Positions 25,648-37,080 of a stretch of DNA of 40,774 nt are shown here, in pieces; position 1 is the stretch's first letter, and each line of letters starts with the position of its first letter. The translations under genes and the position numbers were made by a program. The stretch comes from Pseudomonadota bacterium. Its GTDB lineage: Bacteria > Pseudomonadota > Gammaproteobacteria > Burkholderiales > Burkholderiaceae_C. The stretch covers positions 1 through 40,774 of the forward strand of contig JAJYTY010000008.1 of NCBI GenBank assembly GCA_021792835.1. The letters run 5' to 3'. Below the pieces are notes generated by a model that was not told the DNA's origin, made no database searches, and saw only the letters and a program-made list of their open reading frames with translations.

Positions 25648-26960
25648 ACTCCGCGACCCCTGCGGCCGGGCCGCCGCACGACGCGCATCCGCAGGGCATT
25701 CGCGCCAACCTGCAGCAGTTCGTGTGGCAGGCGGTACAGGTGTTCTTCGTCGGACTGGTCATCGGCATGGAGCGCACGGTGCTGCCGGTGGTCGCGGTGC
25801 GCGACTTCGGCGTGCCGAAGACCTCGTTCCTGTACCTGCTGAGCTTCGTCATCTCCTTCGGCCTGGTCAAGGGCGCGCTGAACTTCGTCGCCGGGCGGCT
25901 GTCCGAGCGCATCGGGCGCAAGAGCGTGCTGGTGCTGGGGTGGCTGGCCGCGATTCCCATCCCGCTGCTGATCTACTTCGCGCAGTCGTGGTGGTGGATC
26001 GTCGCCGCCAACGTCTTCCTGGGAATCAACCAGGGATTCGCGTGGAGCATGACCGTCACCAGCAAGGTGGACATCACGCGCGCCGAGCAGCGGGGGCTGG
26101 CCACCGGCATCAACGAGTTCGCCGGCTACGCCGCGGTGGGCCTGGCGGGGCTGGCCACCGCGTGGCTTGCCCAGCTGTACGGGCCGCGCGAGGCCTTGCT
26201 GGGCTTCGCCAGTGCGGTGATCGCCATCGCGCTGCTGACCGCGCTGGTGTTCGTGCGCGAGACCCTGCCATGGGCGCGCGCCGAGCGCCATCGCCACGCC
26301 AGCGGCACCCACACGGGCCCGCGACCGCGCTTCGCCGACGGCCTGGCGGAGCACCCCACGTCGCGCCAGGTCTTTGCCTACGTGTCCTTCGGCCACCCCA
26401 CCTTCTCGGCGCTGTGCCAGGCCGGCGTCGCGAACAAGGTCGCCGACACCCTGCTGTGGGTGCTGTTCCCGCTGTACCTGCACGGCCATGGGCTGGGCCT
26501 GGTGCAGGTCGGCTGGGTCACCGGGGTGTACGGGCTGAGCTGGGGTGCGTCGCAGCTGTGGACCGGCCCGCTGTCGGACCGCATCGGGCGCAAGCGCCCG
26601 GTGGTGGCCGGACTGTGGCTGCTCGGCGCCGGCGTGGCCGGCGCGGTGCTGGTGCGCGGCTTCGCGGCGTGGCTGGGCAGCGCCGTGGTCATGGGCGTGG
26701 GCATGGCGCTGCTGTACCCGAACCTGATCGCCGCGGTGGCCGACATCGCCCACCCGAGCTGGCGCAGCTCGGCGCTGGGCACCTACCGCTACTGGCGCGA
26801 CACCGGCTACGCCATCGGCGCGCTGGTGCTCGGGCTGGTCGCGCAGGCGCGCGGCGCCATCGAGCCGGCCTTCTGGGTCAGCGCGGCGTGGCTGCTGGCC
26901 TCCGGCCTGTGGGTGCTGCTGCGCGCGCAGGAGACGCATCCGGGCCGCCTGCTGCCGTGA
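25644..26960 (+). CDS. MFS transporter in the persulfide operon
   Basis: 438 residues; ATG 25644 overlaps the dioxygenase stop codon. Two symmetrical MFS loops are seen: AGRLSERIGRKSVL in the N-half and GPLSDRIGRKRPVV in the C-half, with about 12 hydrophobic helices and a His/Arg-rich central loop (RAERHRHASGTHTG). GINQGFAWSMTVTSKVDIT is a conserved helix 4 block. The substrate is not apparent. Overlap with the dioxygenase suggests it exports sulfite or a related sulfur compound, or imports an organosulfur substrate; this is inference from operon structure only. Confidence 0.85.
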   Translation: MNSATPAAGPPHDAHPQGIRANLQQFVWQAVQVFFVGLVIGMERTVLPVVAVRDFGVPKTSFLYLLSFVISFGLVKGALNFVAGRLSERIGRKSVLVLGWLAAIPIPLLIYFAQSWWWIVAANVFLGINQGFAWSMTVTSKVDITRAEQRGLATGINEFAGYAAVGLAGLATAWLAQLYGPREALLGFASAVIAIALLTALVFVRETLPWARAERHRHASGTHTGPRPRFADGLAEHPTSRQVFAYVSFGHPTFSALCQAGVANKVADTLLWVLFPLYLHGHGLGLVQVGWVTGVYGLSWGASQLWTGPLSDRIGRKRPVVAGLWLLGAGVAGAVLVRGFAAWLGSAVVMGVGMALLYPNLIAAVADIAHPSWRSSALGTYRYWRDTGYAIGALVLGLVAQARGAIEPAFWVSAAWLLASGLWVLLRAQETHPGRLLP

Positions 26961-27076
26961 GGCACGGGACCGCCGCCCGACCGGCTTGAACATGCCGTGG
27001 ATCCCCGTGCTGCAGCGATTCGGCCACTACAGTCCGCATTCTGGTGTTGTAAAGCGCGTTTCGCGGGGGCCTATCG

Positions 27077-29914
<2,838 letters not shown>

Positions 29915-30020
29915 GGAGTACACCGTGTCTGGCGAGTGCTTTCCATGGTGCCGCCGGTGGTTCTTGCATGCTTCGGCCCCGGACGAAGCAACGCTTCACA
30001 ATTCCAGGACAATGCGCTCC

Positions 30021-30728
30021 ATGGCAACTGTTGGCCTTTTGAACGTGACGCCGGATCTGGATATCGCGCACGTCGCGGCGCTGGTCGGTGAGCCGGCACG
30101 TGCGGCGATCCTTCTTGCACTCGGCGACGGCAGGGCGTTACCGGCTGGCGAGCTGGCTGCCTGCGCAGGAATCGCGGCAGCTACCGCGAGTGAGCATCTA
30201 CGTCTCCTGCGTGAAGGTGGACTGCTGCAGAGGGTCAGGCAAGGCCGGCATCACTACCACCGTCTGGCTTCGTCGGAGGTCGCCGCAATGCTGGAGTCGC
30301 TCATGCTCGTTGCCACGCAACGTCCCGGCGACAAACCCGTGTCGCGAGTTGCGTCCCGGTTGCAGGCAGGACGTACGTGCTACAGCCATCTCGCGGGGCG
30401 CTTGGGGGTCGGTTTGTGCGATGCGCTGATTCGCAGGCAATGTCTGGATATCCATGAGGACATTGCGCGGCTGACGCCGCATGGCTTGAGCTTCCTGCGG
30501 GATTTCGGAATTGACGTCCGTGCGTGGGAGCGGCGACCGGAGTCGAAGACCTGTATTGACTGGAGCGAGCGCCGCCACCACCTGTCTGGACCACTCGGCG
30601 TAGCGCTGCTGCGACGTTTGACGGAGTTGGGCTGGGTACAGCAGGACCTGGACAGCCGCGCGGTCACCTTGACCATGCCCGGGCTACGCGGACTGCGGGG
30701 CCGCTTTGGCTCCTGGCCGGCCGGCTGA
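30021..30728 (+). CDS. ArsR-family transcriptional regulator with extended C-terminal domain
   Basis: 235 residues from ATG 30021; ATG 30012 in frame is an alternative with AGGA close by. The winged helix spans residues ~12-90: VAALVGEPARAAILLALGDG, ELAACAGIAAATASEHLRLL and VRQGRHHYHRLAS. The ~140-residue extension includes cysteines in GRTCYSHLAG, GLCDAL, RQCLDI and KTCIDW. RTCYSHLAGRLGV is a recurrent block in long ArsR proteins next to MFS pumps. The gene diverges from the DHA2-like transporter about 100 bases away, the usual regulator-pump arrangement. The cysteines could sense metals, arsenite or oxidants; nothing decides which. Confidence 0.88.
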   Translation: MATVGLLNVTPDLDIAHVAALVGEPARAAILLALGDGRALPAGELAACAGIAAATASEHLRLLREGGLLQRVRQGRHHYHRLASSEVAAMLESLMLVATQRPGDKPVSRVASRLQAGRTCYSHLAGRLGVGLCDALIRRQCLDIHEDIARLTPHGLSFLRDFGIDVRAWERRPESKTCIDWSERRHHLSGPLGVALLRRLTELGWVQQDLDSRAVTLTMPGLRGLRGRFGSWPAG

Positions 30729-30859
30729 GTACTGTCGGCGCCGACCGAAAATCGAGGCAGCGCAAGCGCCCCGCACCCGATGCGTGGGCTCCTGCGAACT
30801 CCGTTGATGATGTCCGAAAACGGCGAGCCGACCTTCGGGAGTTTCCATATGCTCGCCCC

Positions 30860-32368
30860 ATGGATCTGGATCGGCAAAGCTGCTATCGCGCGGTGCTCTC
30901 CCGCGACCGGCGATTCGACGGACACTTCTTCACGGCCGTGAAGTCGACGGGGATCTATTGCCGCCCGATCTGCCCCGTGCGCCCCCCGAAGCTGGAAAAC
31001 ATCCTGTTCTTCCCAAGTGCCGCGGCGGCTCAGGCCTGCGGGTTCAGGCCATGCCTGCGCTGCCGCCCGGAACTTGCACCCGAACTGGGCACTTGGGGCG
31101 GCAGCGCGCACAGCCTGTCGCGCGCAATGACCCTTCTGTCCGAAGGCGTGCTCGATGCGCACACGGTGGAGCACCTTGCCCGACGCGTCGGTGTCAGCGA
31201 ACGGCAGTTGCGTGGTCTCTTCCGGCAGCACTTGGGCGCTCCGCCAAGGACCGTGGCGCAAGCGCGCCGTGTGCATTTCGCCAAGCAGCTCCTCACCGAT
31301 ACCGCGATGCCGATGATCGAGGTCGCGCTCGCCGCGGGCTTCGCAAGCGTGAGACGCTTCAACGACACCTTCCGCGCGATGTACGGCACACCGCCGAGCC
31401 GCTTGCGTCGCGCGCCCGGATCGGCTCCGGACTCGGAAGTCACGCTGGAACTCCCATTCAAGCCCCCCTATGACTGGGATTCGATGCTCCGGTTCCTGGC
31501 GATGCGAGCCATCCCGCGCATCGAAGCGGTTCGTGATGACTGCTACATGCGCAGCATCGCGTTGCAAGGCGCCCACGGGTGGGTCGTGGTGCGTCGCGCG
31601 CCAGGCGCGGACGCACTCCGTGCGACGCTGCACTTTACGCCGGTCACGGCGTGGCCGGCTATCGTCCAGCGCCTGAGACAGCTGTTTGATCTGGGCGCTG
31701 ACCCCGTGCCTATCGATCGGCATCTGGGTGCGGCTGGAAATCTGGCGAGATGGGTCGCGCAGCGTCCGGGCCTGCGCGTGCCGGGCGCTTGGGACCCGTT
31801 CGAACTGGCGACCCGCGCCATCCTGGGCCAGCAAGTCAGCGTCGCCGCCGCACGCGCGCTTGCCGGGCGCCTCGCGACGACGTGCGGCACCAGCATCCCC
31901 GCGTCCAGCGAGCCCGTGCTTGCCGGGCTCGATCATGTGTTCCCTACGCCGCAGCAAGTGGCCAGTGTGCAGGACCTGGCTTCCGCGCTCGGAATGCCGC
32001 GGGCGCGGGCGCTTTCGCTCCACCGCCTCGCCTGTACAGCGCAAGCTGGCCCGCAGTGGCTCGACGGAACAGGCGGAACTGCCAGCCCCATCGATCGACT
32101 GCGCGAGCTGCCAGGCTTCGGCGACTGGACAGCCCAGTATTTCGCGATGCGCGCGCTGCACGAGCCGGACGCCTTCCCGGCGAGTGACGTCGGCCTGCAG
32201 CGCGCCAGCGCAGCGGCGGGGATGCGACCGACTGCGCCGGAGCTGCTCGCTCGCGCCGAGGCATGGCGTCCCTGGCGCGCCTATGCGGCGCTTCACCTCT
32301 GGACAAGCGACTCCGCTGAGCCACGCACCAGGCAGAGTTCGGAGACGATCGAATGCATGGACTCCTAG
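30860..32368 (+). CDS. alkA: Ada-type regulator fused to AlkA 3-methyladenine DNA glycosylase
   Basis: 502 residues in three parts. Residues 1-75 are an Ada zinc domain with Cys34, Cys38, Cys65 and Cys68 (GIYCRPICP and CLRCRPE); the first Cys pair includes the methyl-phosphotriester acceptor equivalent. Residues ~80-185 form an AraC-type DNA-binding domain (HLARRVGVSERQLRGLFRQH, then VALAAGFASVRRFNDTFRAM). Residues ~195-490 are the AlkA glycosylase with the helix-hairpin-helix LPGFGDWTAQYFAMRAL and the catalytic Asp about residue 443 in FPASDVGLQ. It would sense alkylation on DNA phosphates and remove alkylated bases. The broken ogt gene overlaps its 3' end, the usual adaptive-response operon order. 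Confidence 0.93.
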   Translation: MDLDRQSCYRAVLSRDRRFDGHFFTAVKSTGIYCRPICPVRPPKLENILFFPSAAAAQACGFRPCLRCRPELAPELGTWGGSAHSLSRAMTLLSEGVLDAHTVEHLARRVGVSERQLRGLFRQHLGAPPRTVAQARRVHFAKQLLTDTAMPMIEVALAAGFASVRRFNDTFRAMYGTPPSRLRRAPGSAPDSEVTLELPFKPPYDWDSMLRFLAMRAIPRIEAVRDDCYMRSIALQGAHGWVVVRRAPGADALRATLHFTPVTAWPAIVQRLRQLFDLGADPVPIDRHLGAAGNLARWVAQRPGLRVPGAWDPFELATRAILGQQVSVAAARALAGRLATTCGTSIPASSEPVLAGLDHVFPTPQQVASVQDLASALGMPRARALSLHRLACTAQAGPQWLDGTGGTASPIDRLRELPGFGDWTAQYFAMRALHEPDAFPASDVGLQRASAAAGMRPTAPELLARAEAWRPWRAYAALHLWTSDSAEPRTRQSSETIECMDS

Positions 32369-32825
32369 AGTCCTAGAGCGCTTCGACTCGCCGCTTGGCA
32401 CCGTGCTGCTGGTCACCGACGGCGAAGTGCTGCATGCGCTGGACTTCGGGGATTGCGAGTCGCGCATGCACAAGCTGCTGCGCCTGCACCATGGCAACTA
32501 CACCTTGGCCCCTGGGCGTTCGCCCAAGCAGATCACGCGATGCATACGCGAATACTTCGACGGCAACTTGACTGCACTCGACGACGTTCGTGCGCAGACC
32601 GGGGGGTCTCCCTTCCAGCGCCGTGTCTGGGAAGCATTGAGGGAAATCGCGCCAGGGTCTACCACCAGCTACGGGCAATTGGCTGACCGGATCGGACGCC
32701 CTGGATCTGCGTGGCCGGCGACAATCAACTTGAGCGGCGTTCTTCAGCGCGTCGACGGCCTGGTATGCAGCGTTGCCAATTACAGGCGCGTTCAGCCGGC
32801 GGCTCACAGTTCAGACCTCATGTAA
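32353..32825 (+). pseudogene. ogt: Broken ogt-type methylated-DNA-protein cysteine methyltransferase
   Basis: The frame encodes FDSPLGTVLLVTDGEVLHAL, then SPFQRRVWEALREIAPGSTT and SYGQLADRIGRPGSA, standard OGT sequence. Two defects are visible. First, an exact 8-base tandem duplication TCCTAGAG (32363-32370 and 32371-32378) right after the start: with one copy removed, ATG 32353 reads MHGLLERFDSP in frame; with two copies it stops after seven codons. Second, homology ends near 32710, before the catalytic PCHR motif; the replacement tail WPATINLSGVLQRV and onward has no catalytic Cys. The gene overlaps the alkA end. It cannot work as a methyltransferase. Confidence 0.82.
32363..32378. repeat. 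8-bp tandem duplication disabling ogt
   Basis: Two immediately adjacent copies of TCCTAGAG. Removing one copy restores an uninterrupted ogt reading frame from ATG 32353, which makes a slippage-type or staggered-repair duplication the likely event. The alkA stop TAG (32366-32368) lies in the first copy. Confidence 0.75.
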
Positions 32826-33473
32826 TCTGAGCGCCCGCACGAGTGCCAGCAGTTCGGCGCGTCGAGGTTCGATCGCCATCGACTCCACACTCAACACGTG
32901 GAGCGGTGGGTCGGGCAGCCGCTGCTTGAAGAGCATCAGGCAGCGGGCAGCGTCGTCCCGTCTGGAACCGTACCCGATAGCTTGTGCATTGGTGCACTGC
33001 TGGTAGGCGGCCTGCGACCAGAGACGCGTGCGGCCGTAGGAGGCTGGCAAGCTGTCGATCAACTGTGTTCGAGTGACGCCGAGCCGTGGCAAGTAGGGCG
33101 TATGGAAGCTGACATACTGCAGCGACGCGGGAAGACCAAGTCGCACGAGATGAAAGTGGGCCAACGAGGCCACCTCGAACATCCCGGGTGGCGACAGCGA
33201 CACGTCGTGCAGCACCGACTCCATGTAAGCAGCCTCGGGCGTGCTCGCCACGTAGTAGGTGTGCACTGGCTCTGGTGCTCCCGCGTTGAGCAGGATCGGA
33301 GCGAACCGGGTCTCGCCCCAGCCCTCCGAGAATGTCTCGGCACGAGTCGCCGGGTAGTTCCGCGTGCTGTACACGTGGTACCACTCGGCTACCTCCTGGT
33401 GCCTCAGTTCGCGGACCTCGAAGTCTTCGGAAGCCCCGGGTTCGCGGAGCTCGCCCGGGGCTGGCGTGCTCAT
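32811..33473 (-). CDS. RES-domain toxin
   Basis: 220 residues; ATG 33473 overlaps the stop of the antitoxin gene (ATGA). RES-domain features: WYHVYSTRNYPATRAETFSE, then GWGETRFAPI and YYVASTPEAAYMESVLHDV, with a conserved Arg and Glu at the expected relative positions. RES toxins (Res/ParT class) consume NAD+ or ADP-ribosylate targets, halting growth until the antitoxin neutralises them. Gene order, antitoxin first with toxin overlapping, is canonical. Its 3' end overlaps the tail of the broken ogt gene, which suggests the pair arrived with the sequence that cut ogt. Confidence 0.82.
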   Translation of the reverse strand: MSTPAPGELREPGASEDFEVRELRHQEVAEWYHVYSTRNYPATRAETFSEGWGETRFAPILLNAGAPEPVHTYYVASTPEAAYMESVLHDVSLSPPGMFEVASLAHFHLVRLGLPASLQYVSFHTPYLPRLGVTRTQLIDSLPASYGRTRLWSQAAYQQCTNAQAIGYGSRRDDAARCLMLFKQRLPDPPLHVLSVESMAIEPRRAELLALVRALRLHEV

Positions 33474-34108
33474 GCGACGTAGCTCGTGCGCCGCTTGCTC
33501 GCCGCGCGCACCACATCGTTGCCACGATCGAGCGCGTCCTTCGGTGCTACGGGCGTGCCATCGGCGCCCACGATCCAGGCATTCGGATAGTGGAACCAGG
33601 CCGCGAGCACCCAGGGGTCCGCCACTTCTCCGAAGGCATCCAGGATCGCGCGAATGATCGGTAGCGGCTCATACATTGCATCGAACTGGTAGCGAGCAAA
33701 GTACTCTCGGCCTCCGCGGCTGACGCTGTAGATGCGGCCGCGACGCTTCCAGTCGCTGGCGGGTTGTGACTTGCTCCTCGGAGGGTTCGCCTGCAGGGCG
33801 TTCAGATCCTCGGAGCTCAGCCAGTCTTCCTCGCCGAAGACTTGGCGCAGGGTGCGCATGCGCTGCACCCTATCTTCCAGCAACTCGCTGCTGGGCGCGA
33901 GCAAGCCAGTCGCAATCTCGGCAATAAGGTCTGCCTGAGCAAGTACCGCGCCTTGCTGTGCGTGGACCAGCAGGGCGAGCGCTTTCTCGATGGCCTGCAC
34001 CGCTGAGGACACGGTTGCTGGATCGGCATCTGCCGGTACGGCGACCGGTACGGACTGGCCGATGTCGCGCGCAGGGCGCGTATGCAGGGGAAGCGTGTCG
34101 GTCGGCAT
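33470..34108 (-). CDS. Xre/MbcA/ParS-type antitoxin of the RES toxin
   Basis: 212 residues from ATG 34108, with GGAGGG at good spacing. The N-terminal half is helical (VQAIEKALALLVHAQQGAVL, then IATGLLAPSSELLEDRVQRM). DWLSSEDLNALQ precedes the C-terminal toxin-binding-like part RGRIYSVSRGGREYFARYQF, then PIIRAILDAFGEVADPWVLA and PKDALDRGNDVVRAA. The final block matches the end of ParS/MbcA-type antitoxins. A classical Xre helix-turn-helix is not obvious in the N-terminus, so autoregulation is uncertain. The AT-rich sequence around 34140-34160 (ACTATATACTAAGT) probably holds the promoter. Confidence 0.75.
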   Translation of the reverse strand: MPTDTLPLHTRPARDIGQSVPVAVPADADPATVSSAVQAIEKALALLVHAQQGAVLAQADLIAEIATGLLAPSSELLEDRVQRMRTLRQVFGEEDWLSSEDLNALQANPPRSKSQPASDWKRRGRIYSVSRGGREYFARYQFDAMYEPLPIIRAILDAFGEVADPWVLAAWFHYPNAWIVGADGTPVAPKDALDRGNDVVRAASKRRTSYVA

Positions 34109-34972
34109 GGATGCCCTCCGCGATCTATGCGACATTGCCGACACTATATACTAAGTCGTCAAAAGTGGCAATCTTGGCCGCTTGGCTCGCAACTGCGCTC
34201 AGGAGACAAGGCGGTAGCCAAGGCGATCTGCTCCCAAGGCGCCGATTCTGATGGCCTATGAGGGCCGTGCCCAATCTGCGAAGACCGCGCCTGACGAGCC
34301 AATGTCAAGCGCACAAGGGCGCGGCGACAACGCTCATACCTACCGGCGCTAACAGCCCGTCAAAGTACTCGTCTGAGCAGGCCGCAAGACTGCCGAGACA
34401 TCCACGTGATCCGGCGCTCCCCGTCGCCGAGGTCACAGAAGGGAACTGCCGTACTTCGGCGCCCTCAGCAAGCGGCAAATCTCCTGAATGCGGGCGTAGA
34501 GCCGCTTGTGGGGCTGCACAGCGTAGAACTAGGGTAAATCTGCAATGGTCGGCCTCACCTTTCGCGCTCACGCTCGGCGCCACTTTGCATCGAAAGCCGT
34601 CGATTGAATGGCGCGAGGCGAACGCCAGCAACCAGTCTGGAGCTGTCACTGGCTCGCCGGGCCGATAGGCGCCGGGGTTCTGGCGCCTCCGCGCTGTGCG
34701 GCTTGGGGAAGGTCCGGCAGGCCCGGCTGACTTTGCCGAAATCCCGACGGACTCTATTTCCCAGAATCATCAGCGTCAGGAACATCGACCGGGGGCAGAC
34801 CTCCACCCTCAGCCTCCGAACCGGGCACCGAACACAGGCATTCTGGTTCAAGCTCTAGCCAATGATCACGCTATTCCCTAACGCGATGCTAATCTGCGCT
34901 CCGCCGAGCACTGCGGATTTGTGCCCGGCCGACATGGCTTCTTCGTGTAACTCCTGCGCCAAACAGACGAAA
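34109..34972. other. Intergenic region without supported gene
   Basis: About 860 bases between the antitoxin start and the lipoprotein start. The first ~60 bases contain the AT-rich promoter region of the toxin-antitoxin operon. The rest has several overlapping open frames with arginine/serine-rich, unconserved-looking translations and no convincing ribosome-binding sites. I see no gene, RNA or insertion sequence that I can name. Confidence 0.5.
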
Positions 34973-36337
34973 ATGAAAAGGTGCTTGCTATCCAAGGCCG
35001 CCACCGTCCTGGGCTTGGCCGTGTTGACCGCCGGCTTGGTGTCGGGCTGCGGCGGCGGCGGAGGTTCCTCCCAGTCCTCCACACCCAGCGGCACGCAGAG
35101 CTATGCCGTCGCAGGCACTCTCACCAACCTGGCTGGCGGTACATCGATCGTGCTGCAAGACAACGGCGGCGACGACCTGACGCTGACCGGCAACGGCAGC
35201 TTCACTTTCGCCCAGAAGATCCATGCAGGTGGTACCTACGCGGTTACTGTCCTGACCCAGCCCACCAAACAGACGTGCACGGTCACGAACGGCAGCGGCT
35301 CCGCAAGCGCCAACATCAGCAATGTGGCGGTGAACTGTGTCGAGCACCCCGAGTACGCCTATGTGGCAAACCTCACCGGCAACACCGTGTCGCAGTACAC
35401 GATGGGTGCGGGCGGGGCGTTGACGCCGATGACCCCGGCCACCGTCGCGGCGGGAACTGACTCCGTCTCCGTGACGATCGACCCCACGGGCAAGTACGCC
35501 TATGTGGCAAACTTCGCCAGCAACACCGTGTCGCAGTACACGATTGGCGCGGGCGGGGCGTTGACGCCGATGACCCCGGCCACCGTCGCGGTGGGAACCG
35601 GGCCCGAATCCGTGACGGTCGACCCCACGGGCAGGTACGCCTATGTGGCAAACTACCGCAGCAACACCGTGTCGCAGTACACGATTGGTGCGGGCGGGGC
35701 GTTGACGCCGATGGCCCCGGCCACCGTCGCGGCGGGAACTGAGCCCATCTCTCTGACGGTCGATCCCACGGGCAAGTACGTCTATGTGGCGAACATCTAC
35801 AGCAACACCGTGTCCCAGTACACGATTGGTGTGGGCGGGGCGTTGACGCCGATGACCCCGGCCACCGTCGCGGCGGGAACCGGGCCCCGCTCCGTGACGG
35901 TCGACCCCACGGGCAAGTACGCCTATGTGGCAGACTACTTCAGCAACACCGTGTCGCAGTACACGATTGGTGCGGGCGGGGCGTTGACACCGATGACCCC
36001 GGCCACCGTCGCAGCGGGAACCGGGCCCGTCTCCGTGCCGGTCGACCCCACGGGCAAGTACGCCTACGTGGCGAACTTCGGCGGCAACACCGTGTCGCAG
36101 TACACGATTGGCACGGGCGGGACGTTGATGCCGATGGCTACGGCCACCGTCGCGGCGGAAAACAGCCCCACCTCCGTGAGCATCGACCCCACGGGCAAGT
36201 ACGCCTATGTGGCGAACAGCGCCAGCAACACCGTGTCGCAGTACACGCTTGGTGCGGGCGGGGCGTTGACGCCGATGGCTCCGGCCACCGTCGCGACGGG
36301 AAGCGACCCCTATTCCGTCGTTGTGACGCAGCCCTGA
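34973..36337 (+). CDS. Lipoprotein with seven near-identical YVTN-type beta-propeller repeats
   Basis: 454 residues from ATG 34973. The N-terminus is a lipoprotein signal (AATVLGLAVLTAGLVSGC, lipid Cys at residue 26) followed by a Gly/Ser linker. Residues ~40-125 form a small beta domain (LTNLAGGTSIVLQDNGGDDL). Residues 128-454 hold seven units of 47 residues beginning YAYVAN and including NTVSQYT, GAGGALTPM, ATVA and VDPTGK. Seven blades make a closed propeller of the 6-phosphogluconolactonase/YVTN family. Most of each unit is identical, while residues 7-8 after YAYVAN and the stretch after GT vary. It is likely a surface or periplasmic binding protein; ligand unknown. Confidence 0.85.
   Translation: MKRCLLSKAATVLGLAVLTAGLVSGCGGGGGSSQSSTPSGTQSYAVAGTLTNLAGGTSIVLQDNGGDDLTLTGNGSFTFAQKIHAGGTYAVTVLTQPTKQTCTVTNGSGSASANISNVAVNCVEHPEYAYVANLTGNTVSQYTMGAGGALTPMTPATVAAGTDSVSVTIDPTGKYAYVANFASNTVSQYTIGAGGALTPMTPATVAVGTGPESVTVDPTGRYAYVANYRSNTVSQYTIGAGGALTPMAPATVAAGTEPISLTVDPTGKYVYVANIYSNTVSQYTIGVGGALTPMTPATVAAGTGPRSVTVDPTGKYAYVADYFSNTVSQYTIGAGGALTPMTPATVAAGTGPVSVPVDPTGKYAYVANFGGNTVSQYTIGTGGTLMPMATATVAAENSPTSVSIDPTGKYAYVANSASNTVSQYTLGAGGALTPMAPATVATGSDPYSVVVTQP
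35354..36334 (+). repeat. Seven 141-bp tandem repeats encoding propeller blades
   Basis: Seven consecutive coding units of 141 bases (the last slightly shorter) with very high nucleotide identity, not only amino-acid identity. This indicates recent duplication or continuing gene conversion within the gene. The long open frame seen on the opposite strand here is a by-product of the repeat. Confidence 0.85.
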
Positions 36338-37080
36338 CGCTGGGGCCGCGCGCCGGCAGTACATGCCGGCCGCGGCCGATCCCGGGCGACGTCCAAGAGG
36401 GCGTACCGCGTCGTGAGGCCATCGATCGCAGAGCCTGCGCTGCGCCTGTTGTGCCGTACACCGTGCGAGAGTGCGCTCATCGTGCAGGCACGCCTTGACG
36501 AATCGGTCGCTCAAGGCGTCCGCGATGGCGGTGGCCGTTGCCTGCAGCATTGCGGTCGCCCCGTCGCTGGTATGGGCCGCCAAGGGTGCCGGTGACGTCG
36601 GCGACCGCTGCCTGGGGCATTGCGGCCGCAGTCATGGATTGCGACCAGCGCCCGCTCAGGCCGATGACCAGTCACATGGTCCGCCGGTATCCCTGGCCAA
36701 AGGTGTTCACTCCACCCACATTTTTCCTAAATTCCGCGGGCAGCCAACAGCCCGCGGAGCCAATGTCTCTAAGGCTCTCAGCCCTTTCGGCTTCCCCGAT
36801 AGAAATAGATGGGGAAGTGCATTCCTGCCTGGCCTGGGAAGTTTGCATCTGACGTGCACGGCGAGCCCGTTGCACCTGTAGTCGCGGAAGGCAAGCTCCA
36901 GCGCGGGTCGAGGGGGCAAGGCGTGTCGAACCTGTTCAAGGACACCGTGATGAAGACAAGTGCTGCTACGGTTTATCCTAGGCGTGGCATGCCCGATACG
37001 GGCGAGCAAGTCGTTGCGACGTTTCAAGCGGGTGTGTGCCATCGGCTGTGAGTGAGACCAACCATCGGAGTAGATCCAAC
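36338..37080. other. Intergenic region with a signal-peptide-like remnant and first 83-bp repeat
   Basis: About 740 bases without a firm gene. Around 36498-36590 one forward frame reads LTNRSLKASAMAVAVACSIA, then VAPSLVWAAKGAGD, which resembles a signal peptide and mature start, but the frame then runs through the 83-bp repeat (36715-36797) and ends at 36881 without recognisable sequence. This is probably the 5' part of a secreted-protein gene whose remainder was lost. The rest shows nothing I can identify. Confidence 0.35.
36715..36797 (+). repeat. 83-bp structured direct repeat, copy 1
   Basis: Starts CCCACATTTTTCC and ends CGGCTTCCCC. It can fold into three stems: CCGCGGGC/GCCCGCGG (36734-36741 and 36750-36757) with loop AGCCAACA, GAGCC/GGCTC, and AGCC/GGCT (36780-36783 and 36789-36792) with loop CTTTC. 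It is about 85% identical to copy 2 at 37427-37509. Confidence 0.8.

Noticed and set aside
32373-32807. Minus-strand open frame opposite the ogt remnant
   Set aside because: The forward frame has clear OGT homology; the minus frame has no recognised domain and no good start signal.
35354-36334. CRISPR-like repeats
   Set aside because: Units are 141 bases, contiguous, in frame and translate to propeller blades; there are no spacers.
34988-36583. Long open frame on the minus strand opposite the propeller gene (about 530 codons)
   Set aside because: It mirrors the 141-base tandem repeats; its translation is repeated Arg/His/Gly sequence with no family resemblance, and the plus frame has a signal, lipobox and known fold.
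36471-36881. Complete small secreted-protein gene
   Set aside because: The signal-like beginning is followed by unconserved sequence running through the 83-bp repeat; it is described as a remnant only.
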